NCBI GenBank assembly: GCA_002428485.1
Contig: DIWM01000020.1
Span: 1 to 16,750, forward strand
Source of the DNA: Deltaproteobacteria bacterium UBA6106
Lineage (GTDB): Bacteria; Desulfobacterota; Syntrophorhabdia; Syntrophorhabdales; Syntrophorhabdaceae
Reading direction: 5' to 3'
DNA length: 16,750 nucleotides
Shown here: positions 1-7,290 of the stretch, piece after piece
How the letters are laid out: each line of letters starts with the position of its first letter
How positions within the stretch are numbered: position 1 is the stretch's first letter
Notes under the pieces: model-generated
The model's database searches: none
The model's input: the letters and a program-made list of their open reading frames with translations, nothing else
Told to the model about the DNA's origin: nothing
Position numbers and translations under genes: made by a program

Positions 1-1
1 C

Positions 2-172
2 AAAACAAATATTACCGAAAAGGCTGTTTCAATACTGGCACCAATAGGGACTGCCTTAATCGGTTACAGGGAAGGGGACATAATAGAATGGGAGGTCCCA
101 GCGGGAACAAAAAGATTCCAAGTAATGGAAGTTATCTATCAGCCAGAAAGACTAGGCAATTACGATTTGTAA
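2..172 (+). CDS. GreA/GreB-fold protein, Rnk-like, 3' end only
   Basis: The first 56 codons of the window (the gene begins upstream) read as the C-terminal FKBP-like domain of the GreA/GreB/Rnk family. The visible stretch VSILAPIGTALIGYREGDII followed by a W-x-VPAGT segment is the family's conserved core (SPIGxALxGxxxGD...VPAG). The tail YQPERLGNYDL resembles the ending of Rnk-type 'nucleoside diphosphate kinase regulator' proteins more than that of GreA. Such proteins bind RNA polymerase near the secondary channel. It ends in TAA at 170-172. The Rnk rather than GreA label is a judgement from the tail alone, because the N-terminal coiled coil is outside the window. Confidence 0.8.
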   Translation, partial: KTNITEKAVSILAPIGTALIGYREGDIIEWEVPAGTKRFQVMEVIYQPERLGNYDL

Positions 173-314
173 TTCTCAACATATAATTTCACTGAATCAA
201 TTTAGTAGTAGTACCTTCATAAGGACAAACCTTTTTGCCTTCAAAACCCCTCATCAGCCTCTTCCTGTTCTATACTCATACTATCCCCAAGGACCTTCAA
301 AAGAGGAGGTAGCC

Positions 315-1154
315 ATGAACGTAAAAGAAGCGATATCATTATTCAGGTTTTACCAGCAGGCAAACCACAGAAAAAGAACTGCGGACAGCTACAGATTCTT
401 ATTGCAGTATTTCGACTCTCTTTTTTCTGATCGTGATCTCGATTCCATAAAAGCAGACGAAATCTACCATTTCCTGGAACAGATGACAAAAACATTATCC
501 AAAGCCACCGGAAGGTTAAGGTATGCCCAGCTCAAAGCTTTCTTTAACTTTATCATTGAAAAATGTTTGCCAGATCTCAAGAACCCATGCAGTGCCCCTC
601 TGCTTTCAAAGACATTCAGGATGCCAAGGCAGACACCGAAGATGATCCTTGAAAAGGAGATTGTCGATGAGATGATATACAACACAAAAAACCAGAGGAA
701 CAGGTTGATGCTTGAACTTATGGCTCGCTGCGGGCTAAGGATAGGCGAACTGCTAAATATCAGGGCATCAGATGTCTCCGAAAGAAGGCTTACCATCAAG
801 ACCCCAAAGTCAGGAAACGAATCGGAGGCCGCCTTCATGCCGGAACAGGTAGCAAAACGGCTCAGTGAATATATAACCCATAAAGGAATGTCTTCTGATA
901 CCCGTGTATTCCCCATCTGCTACTCTACGGCAAGGACATTCATCAAAAAGCTGGGAAGCAGATTACAGATTACCCTATCTCCCCACGACCTCAGAAGATA
1001 TTCTGCCACCTATGCCAGCCGCAACGGAGTACCGTTGGAAATCGTGTCCAAGGTGATACTCCGTCATCAGGACTTAAAGACAACACAGATTTACCTGGGC
1101 AAGGTAAGTGAGCATGAAGCGATACGCTGGATGGATATTCTCCATGGCAAATAA
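315..1154 (+). CDS. Tyrosine recombinase / integrase, complete
   Basis: A 279-residue phage-integrase-family site-specific recombinase. Residues about 1-90 form the SAM-like N-terminal DNA-binding domain and about 105-279 the catalytic domain. The full catalytic set is visible: Arg142 (in ARCGLRIGELL), Lys165, His224 and Arg227 (HDLRR), His251 (LRHQDLKTTQIY) and nucleophile Tyr260. Nothing suggests decay. The ATG at 315 is preceded by a strong ribosome site, AGAGGAGG at 302-309. The length is typical of short integron/phage-type or stand-alone recombinases. It lies next to a toxin-antitoxin pair, which fits an accessory region. No att site or tRNA was seen beside it, so whether it still mobilises anything is unknown. 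Confidence 0.93.
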   Translation: MNVKEAISLFRFYQQANHRKRTADSYRFLLQYFDSLFSDRDLDSIKADEIYHFLEQMTKTLSKATGRLRYAQLKAFFNFIIEKCLPDLKNPCSAPLLSKTFRMPRQTPKMILEKEIVDEMIYNTKNQRNRLMLELMARCGLRIGELLNIRASDVSERRLTIKTPKSGNESEAAFMPEQVAKRLSEYITHKGMSSDTRVFPICYSTARTFIKKLGSRLQITLSPHDLRRYSATYASRNGVPLEIVSKVILRHQDLKTTQIYLGKVSEHEAIRWMDILHGK

Positions 1155-1449
1155 AAATAACCTGTAATGTATTACGGGTAGAAACATAAAGGTCTTTGGG
1201 GAACTGTTGTTTCTTCATAAACAGATTCTGCGGCTGACCGTTTGTGTTGTTTTATATGTTACGGGGCGTAATTAACAATCTTGGGCAGCTGGGAAGTATG
1301 TTGGCTTTCAGGAGGTAATAAATTGGTTGGGCAACCACAACAATTTACATTTCGTGGTGTCAGGCCTTTTTCCCGATATTGCAGAAACCGCTAGATAAGT
1401 TACAAAGAAATGGCACGCTTTTCCCGAAACCTTACCATAGCCTTTCCAC
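1155..1449. other. Intergenic gap between recombinase and toxin-antitoxin operon
   Basis: No convincing gene. A short inverted repeat, CCTGTAA / TTACGGG (1161-1167 / 1171-1177, one G-T pair), follows the recombinase stop but has no T-run, so it is a poor terminator. A small hairpin GGTTG-GG-CAACC lies at 1324-1335. A 23-codon reading frame starts at TTG 1323 after an AGGAGG (1310-1315) and stops at 1394; I do not recognise its product. It may be a translated leader or the relic of a lost gene's 5' end. Confidence 0.4.
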
Positions 1450-1478
1450 TTGACATAATGTATCTCATAGGATACATT
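1450..1478 (+). promoter_or_regulatory. Promoter of the toxin-antitoxin operon
   Basis: A perfect -35 TTGACA (1450-1455) and a -10 TACATT (1473-1478, 4/6) are separated by 17 bp. The expected transcription start is about 1484-1487, practically at the toxin's GTG codon (1487). An in-frame TGA at 1451-1453 and the lack of other usual start codons force that start, so the mRNA may be leaderless or nearly so. Confidence 0.65.
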
Positions 1479-1480
1479 AT
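1455..1480. promoter_or_regulatory. Palindromic operator inside the toxin-antitoxin promoter
   Basis: A perfect 10-bp inverted repeat, ATAATGTATC (1455-1464) and GATACATTAT (1471-1480), with the 6-bp centre TCATAG, fills the spacer and -10 of the promoter. HigA-type antitoxins repress their own operon by binding palindromes over the promoter. This site therefore most likely serves the protein at 1793-2074. The palindrome is directly visible; the binding is inferred. Confidence 0.7.
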
Positions 1481-1486
1481 ATACTA

Positions 1487-1789
1487 GTGATCAAGATTAA
1501 ACAGACTGAAGCGTATGAAGAATGGTTTGACAGTCTTTCTGATAGCAGAGCAAAGGCCAGAATAGATGTCAGAATACGCCGCCTGTCTCTTGGCAATCCC
1601 GGCGAAACAAGACCGGTAGGTGAAGGAGTTATGGAACTCAAAATAGATTACGGACCGGGTTACCGGGTTTATTATGTGAGCAAAGGCAAAACCTTTGTTA
1701 TTCTTCTTGCCGGAGGGGATAAGAAAACACAGAATAAAGACATAGCCAGAGCAAAGATGCTGGCCAAAGAGATTCAAGCGGAGGGATAA
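1487..1789 (+). CDS. HigB/RelE-family toxin of a type II toxin-antitoxin pair
   Basis: A 100-residue protein of the RelE/ParE superfamily, the HigB-like 'addiction module killer protein' group. Members of the RelE side of the fold usually cleave mRNA on the ribosome. The family pattern is clear: ARIDVRIRRLSLGNPGE (24-40), VGEGVMELKIDYGPGYRVYY (44-63) and the C-terminal LLAGGDKKTQNKDIARA (73-89). It starts at GTG 1487, the only usual start codon after the in-frame stop at 1451-1453. There is no Shine-Dalgarno, consistent with the promoter lying immediately upstream. The antitoxin gene follows after 3 bp. Toxin-first order is the HigBA arrangement. It is full length with no damage seen. Confidence 0.9.
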   Translation: MIKIKQTEAYEEWFDSLSDSRAKARIDVRIRRLSLGNPGETRPVGEGVMELKIDYGPGYRVYYVSKGKTFVILLAGGDKKTQNKDIARAKMLAKEIQAEG

Positions 1790-1792
1790 GCT

Positions 1793-2074
1793 ATGAAAAC
1801 AAGACCATGGGATGCTGCAGACCATCTGAAAACCGAAGAAGATATGGTAAATTATCTTGAAGCGGCGTTTGAGGATGGTGACCCTTCTCTCATACAGGCT
1901 GCCATAGGTGATATAGCAAGAGCGAGAGGCATGACTGACATTGCCAAAAACACCGGTCTCGGTCGGGAAAGTCTGTACAAATCTTTGAATCCCGGGGGCA
2001 ACCCCTCCTTTGCCACAGTCCTCAAGGTAATAAAGATACTTGGTCTTTCATTACGGTTGCAAAGACAAGCATAG
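1793..2074 (+). CDS. HigA-type antitoxin, HTH DNA-binding
   Basis: A 93-residue 'addiction module antidote' protein. Residues about 36-85 form an XRE/Cro-like helix-turn-helix (IARARGMTDIAKNTGLGRESLYKSL region, then GNPSFATVLKVIKILGL). The N-terminal part (WDAADHLKTEEDMVNYLEAA) matches the family's toxin-contacting leader. It should neutralise the toxin encoded 3 bp upstream and repress the shared promoter by binding the palindrome at 1455-1480. The ribosome site GGAGGG (1780-1785) overlaps the end of the toxin gene, which couples the two. Confidence 0.92.
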   Translation: MKTRPWDAADHLKTEEDMVNYLEAAFEDGDPSLIQAAIGDIARARGMTDIAKNTGLGRESLYKSLNPGGNPSFATVLKVIKILGLSLRLQRQA

Positions 2075-2507
2075 ATATTCTTATATTTACATGATGTAGA
2101 TACTGGCGTGGTTTTCCCATATAAATTCGATACAAAAGCCAAACCTTATTGAATACTTGTCGGATTTGTTAATAACGGGGCGAAATGTGCAAATATTTGT
2201 CAGCTTATTTTCTGTTCCAGCATGTATTGGGCTGCTTCCTGAACTGAACAATTTTGCAATGCAATGGTTTATCTGCGCTTTTAAGCAATAATCATTGGTT
2301 AACTGAAGACGATTCCTTCTCTGAGCACTTATCCGTTGACTTTCATTTTTCTTTTTATTATCATGTCACTTTATAAACAAATCATATTCATAACAGTTTT
2401 ATTTTCCCATAAAAAGATTTAACAAAACTACTTTAAATAGCTATTGCAAATGGCACTCCAAAAAAAACACATCTAAAAGACTTAAATTGCGAGGGGGTTT
2501 AGTCGGT
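2075..2507. other. AT-rich intergenic gap before the K+ channel
   Basis: About 430 bases with no reading frame I trust on either strand and no terminator-like hairpin after the antitoxin gene. It is markedly AT-rich (for example 2341-2480). A TTGACT at 2336-2341 has a TATTAT at 2356-2361, but the 14-bp spacing is too short to call a promoter. GAGGGGG (2491-2497) is the ribosome site of the next gene. Confidence 0.4.
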
Positions 2508-2933
2508 ATGAAAAAGATTTTAATAAACATCATCAATAACGATAAAAGCCCGTACTATATCGTATTGTTCTTTATGGTTGTGTCGGTCTTTTTTTCAGCC
2601 TTGTACTATATGATATTGCCGTCTTTAGAAGGATACCCCTCGTTAAAGCATAGCAGCCATGGTTCAGGGCAAGCTGCCTTAATAACGTACTTGGATTGTT
2701 TTTATTTTAGCGTAACAACGCAGACGACCGTCGGATATGGGGACATCATACCCTTTTCCACGCTGGGAAAAGTATGTAGTATAATTCAGGCGGCGTTCGG
2801 CTATTTCTACCTTGCCTTCACGATAGCTATTTTTGCGTGCAAGAGCATAATCAAGACAAGGAAATTTGAACTTTTATTGCAGGCATATAAAAGAGATATG
2901 AAAGGCATAAATGAATATATTGCAAATAATTAA
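2508..2933 (+). CDS. Two-helix potassium channel (pore domain only)
   Basis: A 141-residue inner-membrane ion channel of the 2-TM family (KcsA-like architecture). TM1 spans about residues 17-38, the pore helix about 60-73, the selectivity filter TVGYGD is at 74-79, and TM2 about 88-112. A short basic/helical tail (113-141) follows with no RCK/TrkA domain. The TVGYGD signature is diagnostic for K+ selectivity. The ATG at 2508 sits 10 bp after GAGGGGG (2491-2497). An upstream in-frame TTG at 2487 precedes that ribosome site and is unlikely to be used. Its 3' end overlaps the antiporter gene by 23 bp, so the two are almost surely co-expressed. The antiporter's TrkA-N domain might supply the missing regulatory domain, but that is a guess. 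Confidence 0.9.
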   Translation: MKKILINIINNDKSPYYIVLFFMVVSVFFSALYYMILPSLEGYPSLKHSSHGSGQAALITYLDCFYFSVTTQTTVGYGDIIPFSTLGKVCSIIQAAFGYFYLAFTIAIFACKSIIKTRKFELLLQAYKRDMKGINEYIANN

Positions 2934-4770
2934 ACATCATATGCCTAAGCTACCATTCCGCATAGCTTTATGGGCAGGTGTTTTTGTTCTGTTCTCAAAA
3001 TATGCAATGGCCGGCGAAAGCGGAGGCGGAAACCTCATAAGCAGTGTGGGCGTCGCAATACTGGCAGCCACCGTTATGTCTTTTATCGGCCACGTATTGA
3101 AGCAGCCGCTCCTGCTTGCATATATTGCTGCCGGTGTCTTCATAGGCCCGAATATTGGATTCGGGCTGGTAGCAAGTCTGCACGATATAGAAACAATTTC
3201 CCACATCGGGCTCATACTCCTTCTTTTCCTGATAGGTCTCGAAATAGACATTAAAAAGCTGAAGGCATCCGGCAGGTCGCTTGTTGTAAGCGGCCTTTCT
3301 CAGTTCGTTATATGTGTTTTGCTCGGGTTGGGGTTCTTTTATTTGCTGGGGTATCGTATCGGCGGAGGGCGGTATGACCTCTTATACCTTGCCGCCTGCT
3401 GTGCCTTGAGCAGCACAGCCATTGTCGTGAAACTGCTTTATGGAAAGTTTGAGATCGATACGCTGGCAGGAAGAATCACCTTGGGCGTCCTGGTGTTTCA
3501 GGACATATGGGCGATCATATTGCTGGGCATCCAGCCGAACCTTTCTGATCCCCAGATACTTACGATCCTCTTTTCATTCATCAAAGGGGCGGCGCTGGTG
3601 GGGATCAGCTTATTGCTCAGTAAATATGTTCTTCCCCGCTTGTTCAGGACCATATCGAAGATTCCCGAGCTTGTCCTGATATCATCGCTCGGCTGGTGCT
3701 TTTTTATATGCGGCCTGGCCGGGTTTTTAGATCTATCTCTGGAAATGGGCGCTCTGATCGCGGGGATTGCGATCTCAACATTTCCATATAACCTTGATGT
3801 CATAGCAAAAGTGATCAACATAAGGGATTTTTTCGTGACCCTCTTTTTTGTCGCTCTGGGTATGCAGATACCTGATCCATTGAACGCCCCGGGCATCCTG
3901 GCAATTGCCGGTGTCGCTTCTCTTTTTCTTATAGGCTCCAGATTTTTATCAATCTACCCGGTCCTATATCTTCTAAAGAACGGAAACAGGGTCAGCATCC
4001 TTACATCGATAAACCTTTCACAGATAAGTGAATTTTCGCTCGTGATAACAGCGCTGGGCATGAAGGCTGGTCATATAGGGCAAGATATCATGTCTGTAGT
4101 AATCTTTATTTTCGTAATAACCTCGGTAGTTTCAACATATATGATAAAATACAGCGATACCCTGCAGAAAGCATTCAATGGCGTGCTGCAGAATATAGGG
4201 CTAAAAGACATCGAGACGCAGCAAGATGAGAGTGAAGAACAATCCGGTAAGGAGATTGCCATACTTGGATTCCACCGTACAGCGAGCTCGCTTTTACGAG
4301 AGCTGCTTGATATGGATCAAAACGCTTCATTGGCAAAGTTAAAGGATAAGATCGTGGTGGTTGACTTCAATCCGGAAGTGCACTCAACGCTCCAGGCAAT
4401 GGGTATCAAGGTCATATATGGGGATATTGGCCACCTTGACACACTCCACCACGCCGGAATCCATCAAGCTAAGCTGGTTATTTCTACGATACCCGACACT
4501 ATATTGGTCGGAACGGATAACCTGAAACTTATAAGGCATATAAAAAATATCAGCCCCCACGCAAAGATCATTGTTACGGCCGAGAGTGTACAAAGAGCTT
4601 TAAAGATGTATACAGAAGGCGCTGATTATGTTTTATTGCCGAGAGTGCTTACATCAAGGCATCTTATCTCGATGATCGATGAGATGCTGTCGATGGATCC
4701 ATCACGTTTAAAGTGTATACTCGAAAGTGAAATTGCAGCGCTCAAAGAACGTGATGAAATAATTCGCTGA
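2911..4770 (+). CDS. Kef-type monovalent cation/proton antiporter with TrkA-N domain
   Basis: A 619-residue CPA2-family transporter. An N-terminal hydrophobic segment (about 15-34, ending YAMAGES) may be a signal peptide or extra helix. About twelve membrane spans fill residues 42-408, with the typical GVFIGP (75-80), LLLFLIGLEIDIKKL (103-117) and FQDIW (196-200, Asp198) segments. After an acidic linker (about 425-440) a Rossmann TrkA-N domain covers about 438-575. The first Rossmann loop reads GFHRTASS, lacking the second and third glycines of GxGxxG, so nucleotide binding may be altered. Likely role: K+(Na+)/H+ exchange. It starts at ATG 2911 with GAAAGG just upstream, inside the channel gene. 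A downstream ATG at 2941 is an alternative. Confidence 0.9.
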   Translation: MNILQIIKHHMPKLPFRIALWAGVFVLFSKYAMAGESGGGNLISSVGVAILAATVMSFIGHVLKQPLLLAYIAAGVFIGPNIGFGLVASLHDIETISHIGLILLLFLIGLEIDIKKLKASGRSLVVSGLSQFVICVLLGLGFFYLLGYRIGGGRYDLLYLAACCALSSTAIVVKLLYGKFEIDTLAGRITLGVLVFQDIWAIILLGIQPNLSDPQILTILFSFIKGAALVGISLLLSKYVLPRLFRTISKIPELVLISSLGWCFFICGLAGFLDLSLEMGALIAGIAISTFPYNLDVIAKVINIRDFFVTLFFVALGMQIPDPLNAPGILAIAGVASLFLIGSRFLSIYPVLYLLKNGNRVSILTSINLSQISEFSLVITALGMKAGHIGQDIMSVVIFIFVITSVVSTYMIKYSDTLQKAFNGVLQNIGLKDIETQQDESEEQSGKEIAILGFHRTASSLLRELLDMDQNASLAKLKDKIVVVDFNPEVHSTLQAMGIKVIYGDIGHLDTLHHAGIHQAKLVISTIPDTILVGTDNLKLIRHIKNISPHAKIIVTAESVQRALKMYTEGADYVLLPRVLTSRHLISMIDEMLSMDPSRLKCILESEIAALKERDEIIR

Positions 4771-4799
4771 AAGCAATAATGAAGAAAATAAATTGTGAA

Positions 4800-4992
4800 G
4801 GATGTTCCTAGACATTATATTGCAGGCATTCTCAAAGTTGTAATCAAATATTTCATCAAGAATTACTTTTATGTAATGACCAAAGTGATAATCCAGTCTA
4901 ACAAAGATACAGCCATCTTCATCCAATAGCTCTCTAAGAAATAAGAGTCTTTCTCTCAATCCTTCGATAAACTCGCCGCCTTCAGGAAAGTA
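4800..4992 (-). pseudogene. Remnant of a DNA methyltransferase gene
   Basis: Read on the minus strand, about 4992 to 4810 encodes YFPEGGEFIEGLRERLLFLR followed by ELLDEDGCIFVRLDYHFGHY and then a K-V-I-L-D-E-I-F segment. I recognise this as a piece of an N6-adenine/N4-cytosine DNA methyltransferase of the Mod kind, whose members carry (E)RLxLLRELLxEDGxIxVHxDxHxxHYxKxxxDEIFG. The catalytic DPPY motif and SAM-binding motif are absent. Only about 55 codons remain, then homology fades into CNIMSRN and beyond. No start codon belongs to it: the frame opens inside the neighbouring minus-strand gene. It abuts and slightly overlaps that gene's stop at 4982, so the breakpoint is near 4990. It looks like debris left by a deletion or insertion. 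Confidence 0.7.
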
Positions 4993-6562
4993 TCTTTTCG
5001 ACCTCTGCCCTGTCAACATCCATAATATACTGGATGTTGCTGATCTCGGCCGCTTCACGGGTCAATGCCGCCAGGTCGTTCCGCGACATATGCTCCAGGG
5101 AAAACTTCCTGCTCCCGGCCATGAGCTGACGAAGACCCTGCGCCAGCCGTTCATAGTATGTATAGAGGCCGATCGCGCCTGTGGGCAGTTTTTCGAATGC
5201 CTCATTTCCCAGTTCCTTGCGGAGAGAGCTTGCGGTGACAAAGATCTCGTCCTTTGTATTGCCGAACCGCTCTATATAGACAGGAACCTGCTGCGCCGCA
5301 ATAGACAGGCCTATCGTCTTGCCTACCATTGCCGCAGCTATAGGGGCGCGCGCCATTCCCACTATCTTCACAAAGGGCGCGCCCATGGCAAGGCCTTTGA
5401 ATATCTGATCCTCGAATACGAATCCGCCGTTCACAGCGATAGCGGGCAGGTATCTCTTCTTTTCCGAAAGCCTCTTTGCGTACTGATACACAAGCGAGTG
5501 AAGCTCCACAGGGGGAACGCCCCATTCGTTCATCATCCGCCACGGGCTCATCCCTGTGCCGCCGCCGGCAGCATCAACGGTAAGAAGGTCCAGCTTATAT
5601 TTTGACGAGAATGAAACGGCACGCGCCAGATCGGCAGGGCGGTATGCCCCGGTCTTGAGGAAGATATATTTTGCCCCTGCCTTGCGGAGGCCATCCACGG
5701 TCTTCGCAAAAGATTCCTCGGTTATCATTCCAACCCTCGAATGCCGCTCGAACTCCTTGAATGCCCCCATTTCAAAGGCCTTTATCACATTCGGGTCATT
5801 GGGGTTGGGCAGCACAATGTATCCCCTCTCCTGAAGCATCTGCGCCTTCTTCAGGTCCTTTATCTTGACCTCGCCGCCTATGTCCTTTGCGCCCTGGCCC
5901 CACTTGAGCTCCACGCATTCTACCCCGAGTTCCCCGATGGCGTATTCCTGCACCTTCAAGCGGCTGTCTTCCACATTGGCCTGCACGATGATCGCACCGT
6001 ACCCGTCATGCTGATAGTCCTTGTACAGTTTTACGCGGCGCTTCAGGTCCACAGTATCAACAATCCTGCCACCCTTGAAAACGGCTTCAGGGTCCATTCC
6101 GACGACATTTTCGCCTATGGTGAGCCCTGTGCCTGACAGCGCGGAGCCTATCGCAAGCCCCTCCCAGTTGTTTTTGGCGATGTTGGTCGAGCCGATGCCG
6201 GAGATGATCCAGGGGTAACGAAATCTTATCCCCCTGTCATACCCTATATGGACCTCAAGGCTTACCGCCGGGAAGATGGCCTTGTCGCTATCGGCCTCTA
6301 TGCCTTGTGCGCCCACTACCGTGCCCATAATGTTGAAATGCGAATAGTCGACAGGATATTTCTTTTCCGCTGCCGTGGTGATGACGCCGAAGGGCTGCGG
6401 GTATATAACTTCATGGCCGCGGTATGCGGACTTGCCTATTTCGCACATGCCGATGCAGCCGTCGACGCAGGTTACGCACATGCCTGAGGCAGGGGTTATC
6501 GACTCCTCGGTCCTGTTCTTGGTAAGGGTTGCGCTTGAGGTGTTTATTCTTGAAAAAGACAT
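4982..6562 (-). CDS. Stand-alone glutamate-synthase FMN-domain protein
   Basis: A 526-residue protein of the FMN-binding glutamate-synthase (GltB2-like) family. A Cys cluster is at the N-terminus (Cys29, 32, 36, 40). The TIM-barrel synthase domain occupies about 90-480, with KWGQGAKDIGGE matching the family's KxSQGAKPGxGG, TVDAAGGGTGMSP matching DGxxGGTGAAP, and VNGGFVFEDQIFKGLAMGA matching the C-terminal FMN-phosphate loop. Unlike classical GltB it has no N-terminal glutaminase. It also has no CxxxxxCxxxxC for the 3Fe-4S cluster: only one further Cys exists in the protein. It is the last gene of the five-gene operon, 18 bp after the Fe-S subunit. AGGAG precedes the ATG at 6562. I infer an FMN reductase fed by the Fe-S partners; the substrate is unknown. 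Confidence 0.88.
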   Translation of the reverse strand: MSFSRINTSSATLTKNRTEESITPASGMCVTCVDGCIGMCEIGKSAYRGHEVIYPQPFGVITTAAEKKYPVDYSHFNIMGTVVGAQGIEADSDKAIFPAVSLEVHIGYDRGIRFRYPWIISGIGSTNIAKNNWEGLAIGSALSGTGLTIGENVVGMDPEAVFKGGRIVDTVDLKRRVKLYKDYQHDGYGAIIVQANVEDSRLKVQEYAIGELGVECVELKWGQGAKDIGGEVKIKDLKKAQMLQERGYIVLPNPNDPNVIKAFEMGAFKEFERHSRVGMITEESFAKTVDGLRKAGAKYIFLKTGAYRPADLARAVSFSSKYKLDLLTVDAAGGGTGMSPWRMMNEWGVPPVELHSLVYQYAKRLSEKKRYLPAIAVNGGFVFEDQIFKGLAMGAPFVKIVGMARAPIAAAMVGKTIGLSIAAQQVPVYIERFGNTKDEIFVTASSLRKELGNEAFEKLPTGAIGLYTYYERLAQGLRQLMAGSRKFSLEHMSRNDLAALTREAAEISNIQYIMDVDRAEVEKILS

Positions 6563-6580
6563 GTATAGCTCTCCTTTCTG

Positions 6581-7258
6581 CTAATCTTTTTTTATTTCAC
6601 ACGCCGCGCACGGCGACATGTAGCACATCATGTCGTGGAACTGCTCCTTCTCGAGACAGGGCGGGCTCAAGTTCGCGCAGCCGCCGCATATTGCCTTTTC
6701 CGGTTCAGTGTAAGTGCACCGGAGCTCGCAGGCCGGGCAGATATACATGCAGGCGCCGCAGAGCCTGCAGACGTCCGAACGAACATCGAACGGCGTCCCG
6801 ATGCTCCTGTTGGTCCCGCGACCACGGAATCCGATCGCGTTGGCCATCATCTGTTCCTTGCACATGCGCACGCACAATCCGCACAGTATGCAGTCTTCGT
6901 ATTCCTGTCGAAATCGCTGCTGGCGCACGTTATATTGAGAGGCAATGTCCTGAATCGTTTTCGACTGCGGACATGATGCGAGCAGGAGCTCTATAATCAT
7001 TCTTCGCGCCTTTATGACCCGTTCCGAGGCGGTCCGGACCTTCAGACCCTCCTCTGCCGGATAGGTGCACGATGAAACGAGCCTCGCGCCCTCCCCCTCC
7101 CCGATCTCCACCACGCAAAGCCTGCACGCCCCGTAAGGAGTAAGCCCCTCCTTGTGGCACAGCGTGGGGATGGGGAAGCCATAAAAATTTGCGGCTTCGA
7201 GCAGCGTCGTCCCCTCTTCAACGGAGACGTTGAGGCCATTTAATGTAAGGTTTATCAT
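6581..7258 (-). CDS. NuoG N-terminal-like Fe-S electron-transfer subunit
   Basis: A 225-residue cytosolic electron carrier. Residues 1-80 are a plant-type [2Fe-2S] ferredoxin domain (Cys34-x10-Cys45-x2-Cys48-x15-Cys64), as at the N-terminus of NuoG and of Fe-only hydrogenase HydA. The next segment, where NuoG binds a His-Cys3 [4Fe-4S] cluster, reads LLLASCPQSKTIQDIA and has lost the His and two Cys. Two [4Fe-4S] motifs follow (Cys123/126/129/133 and Cys164/167/170/174). A Cys-rich tail then carries Cys177, 181, 191, 194, 201, 212, 217 and 220. There is no molybdopterin or H-cluster domain. GAGGAG lies just before the ATG at 7258. It probably bridges the NuoF-like and GltB-like subunits; the tail could dock or bind another cluster. 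Confidence 0.88.
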   Translation of the reverse strand: MINLTLNGLNVSVEEGTTLLEAANFYGFPIPTLCHKEGLTPYGACRLCVVEIGEGEGARLVSSCTYPAEEGLKVRTASERVIKARRMIIELLLASCPQSKTIQDIASQYNVRQQRFRQEYEDCILCGLCVRMCKEQMMANAIGFRGRGTNRSIGTPFDVRSDVCRLCGACMYICPACELRCTYTEPEKAICGGCANLSPPCLEKEQFHDMMCYMSPCAACEIKKD

Positions 7259-7290
7259 GTGCGCTCCTCTTCTTTATCGTTTACTTCCGC

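Noticed and set aside
1411..1426. TGGCACG resembling a sigma-54 -24 element upstream of the toxin gene
   Set aside because: The -12 position has no GC at the required 12-bp spacing, and a good sigma-70 promoter lies just downstream.
2336..2361. TTGACT/TATTAT as promoter of the channel gene
   Set aside because: The 14-bp spacing is too short and the site is about 150 bp from the start codon.
4708..5058. Treating the whole 116-codon minus-strand frame as a gene
   Set aside because: Only the middle third resembles a methyltransferase; its start lies in another frame of the GltB-like gene and key motifs are missing.
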